A stretch of DNA of 13,153 nt from Caldilineae bacterium (lineage in GTDB: Bacteria; Chloroflexota; Anaerolineae; J102), in the NCBI GenBank assembly GCA_003694905.1, contig RFJM01000273.1, positions 1 through 13,153 on the forward strand. The letters are read 5' to 3'. Positions 1 to 8,038 of this stretch are shown one piece after another. Under the pieces are notes generated by a model that ran no database searches, was not told where the DNA came from, and saw only the letters and a list, made by a program, of their open reading frames with translations. How positions within the stretch are numbered: the stretch's first letter is position 1; every line of letters begins with the position of its first letter. Position numbers and translations under genes: made by a program.

Positions 1-983
1 CCTTTATCTACGTGCGCGGCGAGTATATGTTCGCGCAACAGCGCCTGAATCAGGCCATCGCCGAGGCGCGAGAGCGCGGCTATCTCGGCAAGGGCATCTT
101 CGGCAGCGACTTCGACCTGGAAGTCATCGTTCACTCGGGCGCGGGCGCCTACATCTGCGGAGAAGAAACCGCGCTTCTCAGCTCTCTGGAAGGTGGTCGC
201 GGTCATCCGCGTCTGAAGCCCCCCTTCCCTGCGGTTGCCGGCCTCTACGCCAAACCTACCATCGTCAACAACGTGGAGACCATCTCCCATGTGCGGCACG
301 TCATGGAGCATGGCGCCGAATGGTATCGGCAGTGGGGCACCGAACGCAGCCCCGGTTTCCAGCTCATCTGCCTGAGCGGCCAGGTGAAAAAACCCGGTGT
401 CTACGAAATCCCCTACGGCACCACCCTGCGCGAGCTTATCTACGACATGGCCGGAGGCACGGTGGACGACCGCCCCATCAAAAGCATTATTCCCGGCGGA
501 CTTTCCATGCCCCACCTCTTGCCCGATGCACTCGATGTGGGATTGGACTTCGAGTCCATCCAGGCCGCAGGCTCACTGCTGGGCTCGGGCGGCGTCATCG
601 TCATCTGCGAAGGCGAGAGCGTCGTTGACGTGGCCCGCCGTACGGTGGGCTTCTATCGTGAAGAATCTTGCGGCAAGTGCACCCCTTGTCGCGAAGGCCA
701 GGGCTGGCTGGAAAAAACCCTGATCCGTATTCAGGAGGGCAAGGGCGTGCCGACCGACCTGGACAACCTGGAGCGATTCAGCAAGTACATCGACCAGCAG
801 TCCTTCTGCCCCTTCGGCCCCGCATCGGTCTGGGGGTTGCAGAGCCTGCTGCGCCATTTCCGCCCCGAGTTCGAAGAGTATATCAGGTCCCGCAATCCCG
901 ATGGCCGCAAGCCGGAGATCCCCGCCCGGCCCATCTACCGGGCCTATCATGGCCAGCCTCTGGAGAATTTGCTCGACGACTGA
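1..983 (+). CDS. nuoF: NADH-quinone oxidoreductase subunit F (NuoF), 5'-truncated by window edge
   Basis: NuoF is the NADH dehydrogenase subunit of complex I. It binds NADH and FMN and passes electrons to the N3 [4Fe-4S] cluster at the tip of the cytoplasmic arm. The reading frame is open from base 3, and about 326 residues are visible. Roughly the first 100 residues, including most of the FMN/NADH Rossmann part, lie outside the window. Visible family signatures are YVRGEY near the left edge, GAGAYICGEETALL (flavin site), the following SLEGGRGHPR, and KPTIVNNVET. The N3 ligands are SCGKCTPC (Cys codons at 669, 678, 687) plus the Cys of SFCPFGPAS (codon 807). The C-terminal helical part is complete and ends at a TGA. 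It is the first visible gene of a nuoF-N operon, with 63 bases before nuoG. Identity is certain; only the true start is unseen. Confidence 0.97.
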   Translation, partial: FIYVRGEYMFAQQRLNQAIAEARERGYLGKGIFGSDFDLEVIVHSGAGAYICGEETALLSSLEGGRGHPRLKPPFPAVAGLYAKPTIVNNVETISHVRHVMEHGAEWYRQWGTERSPGFQLICLSGQVKKPGVYEIPYGTTLRELIYDMAGGTVDDRPIKSIIPGGLSMPHLLPDALDVGLDFESIQAAGSLLGSGGVIVICEGESVVDVARRTVGFYREESCGKCTPCREGQGWLEKTLIRIQEGKGVPTDLDNLERFSKYIDQQSFCPFGPASVWGLQSLLRHFRPEFEEYIRSRNPDGRKPEIPARPIYRAYHGQPLENLLDD

Positions 984-1046
984 CGTCCCCGCCCCCACCT
1001 TTTGCTTCTCTCCACCATCACTTCAGCCCCGACTTCATCCTCACCC

Positions 1047-3599
1047 ATGTCCGACTGGATCACCATCACCATCGACGGTCGCCAAATCCAGGCAAAAGAC
1101 GGCGAGTTGCTCACCGATGCCGCCCGGCGAGCGGGTATCGATATCCCCGTCTTCTGCTCCCATCCCAAGCTTGATCCGCTGGGCGCGTGTCGCATGTGTC
1201 TGGTCGAGCAGGAGACCCCGCGCGGCAAGCTGCTGATCACCGCCTGCACCACACCGGTCCGCGAGGGCGCGGTCTTCCATGTCTCATCCGAGCGCGCGGT
1301 CGACGCCCGCCAGGGTACGCTCGAGCTCATTCTCATCAACCACCCCCTCGATTGTCCCATATGCGACAAGGGCGGCGAGTGTCCTCTCCAGGACCAGACG
1401 CTGAAACACGGTCCGGGCAAATCCCACTTCTGGGAAGAGAAGCAGCACAAGGCCAAGAACTATCCCCTCAGCGATCTGGTGCTGCTGGACCAGGAACGCT
1501 GCATCATCTGCTGGCGCTGTATCCGCTACCTGCAGGAATGGGAGGACAAACCCCAACTGGGACTCTTCCATCGCGGTGGCGAGACGGTGATCGACAAGTT
1601 CCCCGGCACCGAACTGAACGCCTACACCAGCGGCAACGTCATCGATCTGTGTCCCGTCGGCGCGCTGACCAACCGTCTGGCGCGGTTCTCGTACCGACCC
1701 TGGGAACTGGAGAAAACGCCTTCCATTTGCACCCATTGCGGGCAGGGCTGCAATCTACGCATCGACAGCCGCTCGCATCGGGTACGGCGGCACGTGGCAC
1801 GCGAGAATCCGGCGGTCAACGACGAATGGCTGTGCGACAAAGGTCGTTTTGCCGACGGCATCTCATTCAGCGCCGACCGGCTGACCGTGCCGCTCGTGCG
1901 CAAGGACGGCCGACTACAGCCCGCTACCTGGGAGGAGGCCTTGAGCCGGGTCGTGGAAGGATTGAAAGAGGTGGTTGACCGCTCTGGTCCCCAGGCTGTG
2001 GGCGCGCTGGCTTCTGCCAAAGTCTCCAACGAGGCCAACTATCTTTTGGGTAAATTTATGCGGGGCGTGCTCGGCAGCAACAACATCGACTATCGCGAAG
2101 GCTCCGGCCTGCTGGCCGACCCGCGGGGGCTGCCCGCCCTGGCCGATGTGCACAGCGCCGATCTCATCGTCCTCATCGGCTGCGACCCGGCCGAGGAAAT
2201 GCCGGTGCTGGCCAACTTCATAAAACGCGCCTCTATTCGCCGCAGCGTACCTCTACTGATCATCCATGCGCGGCGCCCGGAACTGGCCCGCTATCCCGGC
2301 GTCTTCCTCAACCCCGCGCCGGGTGAAGAAATCCCCCTCTTCGATGCGCTCACCCGCGCCACCCTGGAAGCGCGTATGGAAGCCGGCGCCGAAGCCATTC
2401 CCGACTGGCTGAGCGCCGAAACCCCTCCCGCCGCCTTCCCGGCCGAGGCAGTGCAGGAAGCAGCACGACTCTTGCTGAACGCCGAAAAGCCCTTCATCGC
2501 CTACGGCATGGACTACGCCTGGGGGTTCGGCGCGCGGGGCATTCTCGCAGCCCTGGTCAACTGGGTGGCCGCCGCAGGGCACACAGAGCGCCTCGGTTTC
2601 CTGCACATCCAGGCCAACGCCCAGGGCGCGGGAGATGTGGGCGCATTGCCTCATCAACTGCCGGGGCGACGTCCCCTGAACGACGAGAAGGCCCGCGCCG
2701 AACTGGAAGCACTCTGGCAAAGCACCATTCCGGCACAGCCGGGACTCGGCTACAGCGGTATGATCGACGCCGCGGCCAACGGCTTGCTCAAAGCCATGTA
2801 TGTCATGGCCGCAGACCCTGTGGGCGAAAAACCCGCCCACGCCGAAGCGCTGAAACAGCTCAGCTTCCTGGTGGTGCAGGAACTCTTCCTTACCGAGACG
2901 GCCAAGCTGGCCGACGTGGTCCTGCCCGCCGCCTCCTATGCAGAAACATCGGGCACCTTCACCAACACCGAGCGCCGCGTTCAGCGCGCTCCCCAGGCCG
3001 TGCGTCCCCTGGGCAAGTCGGCTCCCGACTGGCTCATCCTCATGCATCTGGCACGTCGCTTTGCTCCCGACAAACAGAACGCCTGGAACACTACTTCGCC
3101 CGAGGCCGTCTTTGCCGAGATCACTCGGGCCGTGCCCCAATATCGGGACATGAGCTGGGAAAACCTGGGCGAGGAAGGCAGACAATGGCCCTGGGATGCA
3201 CTTTCCGTCTCCCGTGAGCTGCAGGCGCACAACGGCGGCCTGCTCAACGAACCGGATGATGAGTACCCCTTCCGCCTGGTCGTGGGCAACCAGCTCTGGG
3301 ACGGCGGCACCATCTTCGCGGCCACGCCACAGATGGCCCATCTGGGCATTCAGGCGGCACGGCTGCACCCTGACGATGCTGCCTCACTGGGCCTGGCAGC
3401 AGGTGATGCCATCGAGATCCGCTCCCAGGCCGGTGCCATCCAAACCACCCTTCATCTCGACCCGAACATCAAGCCCGGCACCATCTTCGTTCCCTTCTCT
3501 TTGCGTGACGCTCCCGTCGGGACGCTCTTCGACAGCCGCGGCCCGCGCACCGTCGTGGCAGTGAGCAAGGTCGAAGCCCCTGTCGCCGCACCCGCCTGA
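1047..3599 (+). CDS. nuoG: NADH-quinone oxidoreductase subunit G (NuoG), 850 aa
   Basis: NuoG is the large iron-sulfur subunit that relays electrons from NuoF towards NuoI. I start it at the ATG encoding MSDWITITIDG, because this begins the 2Fe-2S ferredoxin fold. An in-frame TTG at 1002 would add 15 low-complexity residues. Visible ligands are: N1b Cys37, 48, 51, 67; N5 His99, Cys103, 106, 112 (HPLDCPIC...GGEC); N4 Cys152, 155, 158 (CIICWRC) and Cys202; N7 Cys228, 231, 235 (CTHCGQGC) and Cys263. The rest is a molybdopterin-oxidoreductase-like fold that in complex I binds no cofactor. It ends in the dinucleotide-binding-like domain (about residues 745-840). Length lies between the 783 aa of Thermus Nqo3 and about 908 aa of E. 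coli NuoG. No Shine-Dalgarno sequence is visible; the upstream 63 bases are about four-fifths pyrimidine. Confidence 0.96.
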   Translation: MSDWITITIDGRQIQAKDGELLTDAARRAGIDIPVFCSHPKLDPLGACRMCLVEQETPRGKLLITACTTPVREGAVFHVSSERAVDARQGTLELILINHPLDCPICDKGGECPLQDQTLKHGPGKSHFWEEKQHKAKNYPLSDLVLLDQERCIICWRCIRYLQEWEDKPQLGLFHRGGETVIDKFPGTELNAYTSGNVIDLCPVGALTNRLARFSYRPWELEKTPSICTHCGQGCNLRIDSRSHRVRRHVARENPAVNDEWLCDKGRFADGISFSADRLTVPLVRKDGRLQPATWEEALSRVVEGLKEVVDRSGPQAVGALASAKVSNEANYLLGKFMRGVLGSNNIDYREGSGLLADPRGLPALADVHSADLIVLIGCDPAEEMPVLANFIKRASIRRSVPLLIIHARRPELARYPGVFLNPAPGEEIPLFDALTRATLEARMEAGAEAIPDWLSAETPPAAFPAEAVQEAARLLLNAEKPFIAYGMDYAWGFGARGILAALVNWVAAAGHTERLGFLHIQANAQGAGDVGALPHQLPGRRPLNDEKARAELEALWQSTIPAQPGLGYSGMIDAAANGLLKAMYVMAADPVGEKPAHAEALKQLSFLVVQELFLTETAKLADVVLPAASYAETSGTFTNTERRVQRAPQAVRPLGKSAPDWLILMHLARRFAPDKQNAWNTTSPEAVFAEITRAVPQYRDMSWENLGEEGRQWPWDALSVSRELQAHNGGLLNEPDDEYPFRLVVGNQLWDGGTIFAATPQMAHLGIQAARLHPDDAASLGLAAGDAIEIRSQAGAIQTTLHLDPNIKPGTIFVPFSLRDAPVGTLFDSRGPRTVVAVSKVEAPVAAPA

Positions 3600-3635
3600 G
3601 CCCATCATTCCCCTCCAACTCTTCCTACTCGGCCG

Positions 3636-4664
3636 ATGATCATCGTAATCACCTCCGTCATCAAGAGTCTTGTTCTCATCCTCCTGCTGCTGACGGGCTT
3701 CGCTTACCTCACCTACTACGAGCGCAAGCTTCTCAGCCGATTCCAGGTACGCATTGGGCCCAACCGCGCCGGCCCGCGAGGCCTCCTGCAACCCGTGGCA
3801 GATGCCGTCAAGGCTATCTTCAAAGAAGAGGTCGTGCCCGATCATGTGGACAAGGTCGTATACCTGCTGGCACCTGCCCTCTCGTTGATCCCGGCCCTGG
3901 TAGCCTTCGCGGTGGTGCCCCTGGCACCCGACCTGACCATCGGCAATTTCACCCTCCGCTTTCATATTGCCGATGTCAATATCGCTCTTCTGTACATTCT
4001 GGCCATCACCAGCGTCGGCACCTACGGCATCATCCTGGGGGGATGGAGCAGCAACAACAACTACTCCCTGCTGGGAGCGTTGCGGACCGCTTCGCAGATG
4101 ATCAGCTACGAGCTGCCTATGGGTATCATCCTGGTGGCGATCATCCTCACCACCAACATCGGCCGCGAGACGGGTACCCTCAGCCTTGTAGAGATCGTGA
4201 ATCAGGATCGGCCCTGGTGGCTGTGGCTCTGGCTGTGGCTGGCTTTCCCCATGTTCTTCATCACTATGCTGGCCGAGAGCAACCGCAGTCCCTTCGACCT
4301 GCCCGAGACCGAGAACGAACTCATCGCCGGCTTCCAGATCGAATACGGCGGCATCAAGTTCGCTCTCTACTTCATGGCCGAGTACATCAGCATGATCACG
4401 GGCAGTGCCATTATGGCCACCCTTTTCTTCGGCGGCTGGCACGGGCCTTTTGCCACGCCGGGCACCTGGTACGGCCCTATCGTCGGCTTCGGCTGGCTGG
4501 TCCTCAAGATCATCGTGCTGCTCTTCCTCTACATCTGGGTGCGTGCCAGCATGCCCCGTATCCGCTACGATCAGCTCCTGCAGTTTTGCTGGAAGATCCT
4601 CACGCCCCTTTCCATCGCCTATCTGATCCTCACCGCCATCATCGTTGCCCTGGCCGCACCCTGA
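3636..4664 (+). CDS. nuoH: NADH-quinone oxidoreductase subunit H (NuoH), 342 aa
   Basis: NuoH is the membrane subunit that, with NuoB, D and I, forms the quinone-reduction chamber and begins the proton path into the membrane arm. The family block YERKLLSRFQVRIGPNRAG (from about residue 28) precedes LLQPVADAVKAIFKE. ESNRSPFDLPETENEL (residues 214-229) and the following GFQIEYGGIKFALYFMAEY are the canonical cytoplasmic loop. Acidic residues of the E-channel are present: Glu159, 214, 224, 226, 228, 236, 249. Eight or so membrane helices are evident. An unusual Trp-Leu alternation (W194-L202) lies just before the SNRSPFDLPE loop. It starts 36 bases after nuoG with no Shine-Dalgarno sequence. It shows the full length expected of the family. 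Confidence 0.97.
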   Translation: MIIVITSVIKSLVLILLLLTGFAYLTYYERKLLSRFQVRIGPNRAGPRGLLQPVADAVKAIFKEEVVPDHVDKVVYLLAPALSLIPALVAFAVVPLAPDLTIGNFTLRFHIADVNIALLYILAITSVGTYGIILGGWSSNNNYSLLGALRTASQMISYELPMGIILVAIILTTNIGRETGTLSLVEIVNQDRPWWLWLWLWLAFPMFFITMLAESNRSPFDLPETENELIAGFQIEYGGIKFALYFMAEYISMITGSAIMATLFFGGWHGPFATPGTWYGPIVGFGWLVLKIIVLLFLYIWVRASMPRIRYDQLLQFCWKILTPLSIAYLILTAIIVALAAP

Positions 4665-4696
4665 CCTCACCCACACACTCAGCCCTACCCCTAACC

Positions 4697-5176
4697 ATGT
4701 CTGGACTCAAAGATGTCATCGACGGCGCCCTTGAAATCGGCAGAGCCATGGGCGTCACCCTCAAAACGGCGATCACAGAACCGCCGGTTACCGTAGAATA
4801 CCCGGACCAACCGATGGCGGTCTATCCCCGCTTTCGCGGTCGCCACGAACTGCGCCGTTACGAGAACGGGCTGGAGCGTTGCATCGGCTGTTGCCTGTGC
4901 GAAGCCGCCTGTCCCACCGGCGCCATCTACGTGGAAGCCGAGGAAAACGACCCCGAGCATCCCCTTTCGCCGGGCGAACGGCATGCCAAGATCTACGAAG
5001 TCAACCTGATGCGCTGCATCTTCTGTGGCGACTGCGAGAAAGCCTGTCCGACCGAGGCCATCGTGCTGGGCCACTACATCGATCTGGCCCAATACGATCG
5101 CCGTGACCTGCTGCTTACCAAAGAGGATCTGCTCAATCCTCCAGCTCCCAATACCGTCATCCGGCCCGACGCCTGA
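4697..5176 (+). CDS. nuoI: NADH-quinone oxidoreductase subunit I (NuoI), 159 aa
   Basis: NuoI is a ferredoxin-like subunit holding clusters N6a and N6b, the penultimate electron carriers before N2 and quinone. Two 4Fe-4S motifs are seen. The first is CIGCCLCEAACP (Cys62, 65, 68, 72) and the second CIFCGDCEKACP (Cys107, 110, 113, 117). In this fold the fourth cysteine of each motif ligates the other cluster. The N-terminal amphipathic stretch (GALEIGRAMGVTLKTA, about residues 10-25) is the membrane-surface helix typical of NuoI, followed by the conserved YPRFRGRHELRRYENGLERC. The frame is open far upstream inside nuoH, but ATG at 4697 is chosen because MSGLKD begins the family-like sequence and lies outside nuoH. 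The gap after nuoH is 32 bases, C-rich, with no Shine-Dalgarno sequence. Confidence 0.97.
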   Translation: MSGLKDVIDGALEIGRAMGVTLKTAITEPPVTVEYPDQPMAVYPRFRGRHELRRYENGLERCIGCCLCEAACPTGAIYVEAEENDPEHPLSPGERHAKIYEVNLMRCIFCGDCEKACPTEAIVLGHYIDLAQYDRRDLLLTKEDLLNPPAPNTVIRPDA

Positions 5177-5207
5177 GTTTTCTGAAGCACACGAACCCAA
5201 AACCACC

Positions 5208-5720
5208 ATGACGCTTCTCCTGTTCACAGTCCTGGCCTTGATTGCCCTGGTCGGCGCGGTTGGCGTGGTTATGAGCCGCAACGCGGTCTACAGCGCCCTC
5301 TTCTTGCTGGTCAACTTCGCCACCATCGCCGTGATGTACTTCATGCTCTCGGCCCAGTTCCTGGGTGTCGTGCAGGTCATCATCTACGCCGGCGCCATCG
5401 TCGTCCTCTTCCTCTTTGTCATCATGCTCATCGGCGGTCAAATCGGCCCCGTCACCGTGGGGGGCCGGCGATATGCACGGCTGCTGGCGCTGGTGTTGGG
5501 TGCGGCCTTTCTGCTGCTGGTCGTGCTGGGTCTGGGCGCAGCTCTGCCTCCGGGCGAGGCCCCCTTGGGCGCTCCGCAGGCCGGCAGCGTCCAGGCTGTA
5601 GGCCAGGAGCTCTACACCACCTATCTTATCCCCTTTGAGCTGGCCTCCATCCTGTTGTTGGTCGGCATGCTGGGCGGTGTCGTGCTGGCCCGCCGCTATC
5701 GCGAACTAGGTAAGGATTGA
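5208..5720 (+). CDS. nuoJ: NADH-quinone oxidoreductase subunit J (NuoJ), 170 aa
   Basis: NuoJ is a membrane subunit that sits between NuoH and the antiporter-like subunits and couples quinone chemistry to proton pumping. Five hydrophobic helices are visible at about residues 3-21, 27-47, 53-76, 90-111 and 141-162. Helix 3 carries the family hallmark QVIIYAGAIVVLFLFVIML, including Tyr60 near the pi-bulge region that rearranges during turnover. The block ELYTTYLIPFELASILLLVGMLGGV near the C-terminus is also typical. The start is the ATG in AACCACCATG; the longer open frame upstream overlaps nuoI and gives ferredoxin shadow sequence. The stop TGA (5718-5720) lies 5 bases before the chosen nuoK start. 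Confidence 0.95.
   Translation: MTLLLFTVLALIALVGAVGVVMSRNAVYSALFLLVNFATIAVMYFMLSAQFLGVVQVIIYAGAIVVLFLFVIMLIGGQIGPVTVGGRRYARLLALVLGAAFLLLVVLGLGAALPPGEAPLGAPQAGSVQAVGQELYTTYLIPFELASILLLVGMLGGVVLARRYRELGKD
5712..5716 (+). promoter_or_regulatory. Shine-Dalgarno sequence (AAGGA) for nuoK
   Basis: AAGGA lies inside the last codons of nuoJ, nine bases before ATG 5726 and only three before ATG 5720. The spacing favours ATG 5726. This is one of the few recognisable ribosome binding sites in the operon, and its overlap with the nuoJ end suggests coupled translation of J and K. Confidence 0.6.
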
Positions 5721-5725
5721 TGCCT

Positions 5726-6028
5726 ATGGTACCCACTGCTTACGTCCTGGTCTTGTCAGCAGTCCTTTTCACCATCGGCGCGGTGGGCGTGCTCGTGCGC
5801 CGCAACGCCCTCATCATCTTCATGTGCGTGGAGATGATGCTGAACGCCGTGAATCTGTCGCTGGTCGCTTTGTCCAATCAGTGGGGCAACCTGACCGGGC
5901 AGATCTTTGTCTTCATCGTCATGGCGGTCGCAGCCGTCGAGGTGGCCATCGGTCTGGCAATTGTCATGGCCATTGTCCGCCACAAAGACACCACCAACGT
6001 CGACGAGATAAATCTTCTCAAGTGGTGA
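5726..6028 (+). CDS. nuoK: NADH-quinone oxidoreductase subunit K (NuoK), 100 aa
   Basis: NuoK is a three-helix membrane subunit related to MrpC that forms part of the fourth proton path with A and J. Starting at ATG 5726 gives MVPTAYVLVLSAVLF. This aligns without gaps to the E. coli start MIPLQHGLILAAILF and gives the same length of 100 residues. With this numbering the two essential membrane glutamates fall at Glu36 (CVEMMLNAVNL) and Glu72 (AAVEVAIGLA), as in E. coli. An ATG at 5720 that overlaps the nuoJ stop (TGATG) would add only Met-Pro and cannot be excluded. The C-terminus VDEINLLKW is family-typical. Confidence 0.95.
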   Translation: MVPTAYVLVLSAVLFTIGAVGVLVRRNALIIFMCVEMMLNAVNLSLVALSNQWGNLTGQIFVFIVMAVAAVEVAIGLAIVMAIVRHKDTTNVDEINLLKW

Positions 6029-6070
6029 CCATCACCCCTCATTCCTCGTAACCGGCAAGAACGAATCCCC

Positions 6071-8014
6071 ATGCTCAACTACGCCTGGCTCATTCTCTTC
6101 TTCCCCGCAGCGGGTGCCCTGATCAACACCTTTTGGGGCCGGCGGCTGGGGCACAGGAATGCCGCCATCTTCGCCAATGCGGCGGTCCTGGCATCCTTCC
6201 TGATGGCGGTCGCCCTCTTTTTCGGCGTGCGGGCGCTTCCCGAGACGGCCCACCGCACTTTCGAGTTGCCGCTGTGGGACTGGATCACCATCGGTGACTT
6301 CCGCATCGAGATGGCGCTGCTCATCGACCCTCTATCCACCGTCATGGCACTGGTGGTCACGGGCGTGGGCTTCATCATCCATCTTTATGCCGCCACCTAC
6401 ATGAAACTGGACGACGAGCATCAGCCCCTTGACGCCGCCCGCTATGCTCGCTTCTTCGTCTACGTCAACTTCTTCATTCTCATGATGCTCATCCTGGTAC
6501 TGGGCAACAACTACATCGCCCTGTACCTGGGATGGGAAGGCGTGGGTCTGGCCTCGTATCTGCTCATCGGCTTCTGGTTCCACCGGCCCAGCGCGGCCGA
6601 TGCCGGCAAGAAAGCCTTCATCGTCAATCGCGTCGGCGACTTCGGCATGGGGCTGGCCATCATGTGGCTGTTCTTCCTCTTCGGCAAAGAAGCGGGCAGC
6701 CTGGCCTACCACGACATCTTTGCGGCACTGGAGGGAGCCTCCCCGGCAGCCATCTCCGCCCTTACCGGTGTCACCCTCTTGCTGCTCCTGGCCGCCACCG
6801 GCAAGTCCGCGCAGATCCCGCTCTTTGTGTGGTTGCCCGATGCCATGGAAGGCCCGACCCCCGTCTCGGCTCTCATCCATGCCGCCACCATGGTCACGGC
6901 CGGTGTCTACATGATCGCACGCAGCCATCCCCTCTTCCAGCTTGCTCCCGGCACGATGAGCGCGGTTGCCTGGATCGGCGCCCTCACCGCACTCATGGCG
7001 GCCAGCATCGCCCTGGTGCAGACCGATCTCAAGCGCATCCTGGCCTACTCCACCATCTCCCAGCTGGGCTACATGTTCCTGGCCGTGGGCGTCGGCGCCT
7101 ACGTGGCCGGGATCTTCCATCTCGTCACCCACGCCTTTTTCAAAGCCCTTCTCTTCCTGGCTGCGGGCTCTGTGATGCATGCCCTGCACGGCGAGTTGAA
7201 CATCGACAAGATGGGCGGTCTGAAGGATAAGATGCCGCTCACCTACCGCCAATTCCTGGTGGGCGCCGCGGCCCTGGCCGGCTTTCCCCTTCTTTCCGGC
7301 TTCTGGTCCAAGGACGAGATCCTCTTCGGCGCCTTCCAGCATTCCAAACTCCTCTACCTTGTCGGCCTGTTTACCGCCTTGCTCACCGCCTTCTACGCCT
7401 TTCGCGCCGTCTTCCGTGCCTTCCACGGCCGCCCGCGCGATGAGCACCTCTTCGACCACGCGCAAGAGCAACCGGATGGCATGGTGAAACCGCTGTGGGT
7501 GTTGGTCGTGGGCTCGCTGCTGGCCGGCTTCCTCGGCCTGCCGCAGGCTTTCGGTGCTCATATCAATCTGATGGAGTCCTGGCTGGAGCCGGTCTTCGAA
7601 GGTGTGCACGTGCCCGAAGGTTCCCTCGGGCTTGTCCTGGCCCTGTTTGTCGTCTCTGCGCTGGTCGGCCTCATCGGCATCTACATCGCCTACGCCCGCT
7701 ACGTACAGAACAGCGGCTGGGCTCAGTCTCTGCAGCGTTCCTTCGCGCCCCTGCAGCCGGTGCTGGAGAACAAGTACTGGGTCGATGAAATCTACCTGGC
7801 AGTCATCGTCAATCCCCTGCGACGGTTGGCCCATTTCTTCTACGGCTTCGGCGACCAGACCATCATCGACGGCATCGTCAACGGTGTCGGTCGGGTCACG
7901 ACCACCATCGGCGCCGGCGTGGCCCGGCTACAAAGCGGTTATCTCAGCTTCTACGCCCTCTCTCTCTTCATCGGCGCGGTTGCCATCCTGGCCTACTTCC
8001 TGCTCGTCGGATAA
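6071..8014 (+). CDS. nuoL: NADH-quinone oxidoreductase subunit L (NuoL), 647 aa
   Basis: NuoL is the distal antiporter-like proton pump of complex I and carries the long lateral helix at its C-terminus. Key residues of the family are in place. These are Glu156 (LGWEGVGLASYLLIG), Lys245 (AATGKSAQIPLFVWLPDAMEGPTPVSALIHAATM), His270, Lys321 (TDLKRILAYSTISQLGYM), His350 and His354 (GIFHLVTHAFFKALLF), and Lys414-Asp415 (SKDEI). About 16 membrane helices can be counted. The C-terminal part after residue 540 includes the hydrophilic NKYWVDEIY segment and a last helix, as expected for NuoL as opposed to NuoM or N. The 42-base gap after nuoK has no Shine-Dalgarno sequence, and the start context is CCCC-ATG. 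Confidence 0.97.
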   Translation: MLNYAWLILFFPAAGALINTFWGRRLGHRNAAIFANAAVLASFLMAVALFFGVRALPETAHRTFELPLWDWITIGDFRIEMALLIDPLSTVMALVVTGVGFIIHLYAATYMKLDDEHQPLDAARYARFFVYVNFFILMMLILVLGNNYIALYLGWEGVGLASYLLIGFWFHRPSAADAGKKAFIVNRVGDFGMGLAIMWLFFLFGKEAGSLAYHDIFAALEGASPAAISALTGVTLLLLLAATGKSAQIPLFVWLPDAMEGPTPVSALIHAATMVTAGVYMIARSHPLFQLAPGTMSAVAWIGALTALMAASIALVQTDLKRILAYSTISQLGYMFLAVGVGAYVAGIFHLVTHAFFKALLFLAAGSVMHALHGELNIDKMGGLKDKMPLTYRQFLVGAAALAGFPLLSGFWSKDEILFGAFQHSKLLYLVGLFTALLTAFYAFRAVFRAFHGRPRDEHLFDHAQEQPDGMVKPLWVLVVGSLLAGFLGLPQAFGAHINLMESWLEPVFEGVHVPEGSLGLVLALFVVSALVGLIGIYIAYARYVQNSGWAQSLQRSFAPLQPVLENKYWVDEIYLAVIVNPLRRLAHFFYGFGDQTIIDGIVNGVGRVTTTIGAGVARLQSGYLSFYALSLFIGAVAILAYFLLVG

Positions 8015-8038
8015 CCCTGCTCATAGACCCCTACCACC

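Noticed and set aside
1002..1046. Longer NuoG N-terminus from TTG 1002
   Set aside because: The added residues (MLLSTITSAPTSSSP) are low-complexity translation of the pyrimidine-rich linker; ferredoxin-fold homology begins at ATG 1047.
2253..4676. Long minus-strand open frames (371 and 430 codons) opposite nuoG and nuoH
   Set aside because: They mirror well-identified conserved genes, have His/Gly/Asp/Gln-rich low-complexity translations, and no family resemblance. They are byproducts of GC-rich codon use.
4043..4696. Upstream in-frame extension of nuoI through nuoH
   Set aside because: The extension is shadow sequence of nuoH. NuoI homology and normal length start at ATG 4697.
6332..7834. 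500-codon minus-strand open frame opposite nuoL
   Set aside because: Same reason: it is antisense to a fully conserved NuoL, and the predicted protein is compositionally biased with no recognisable domain.
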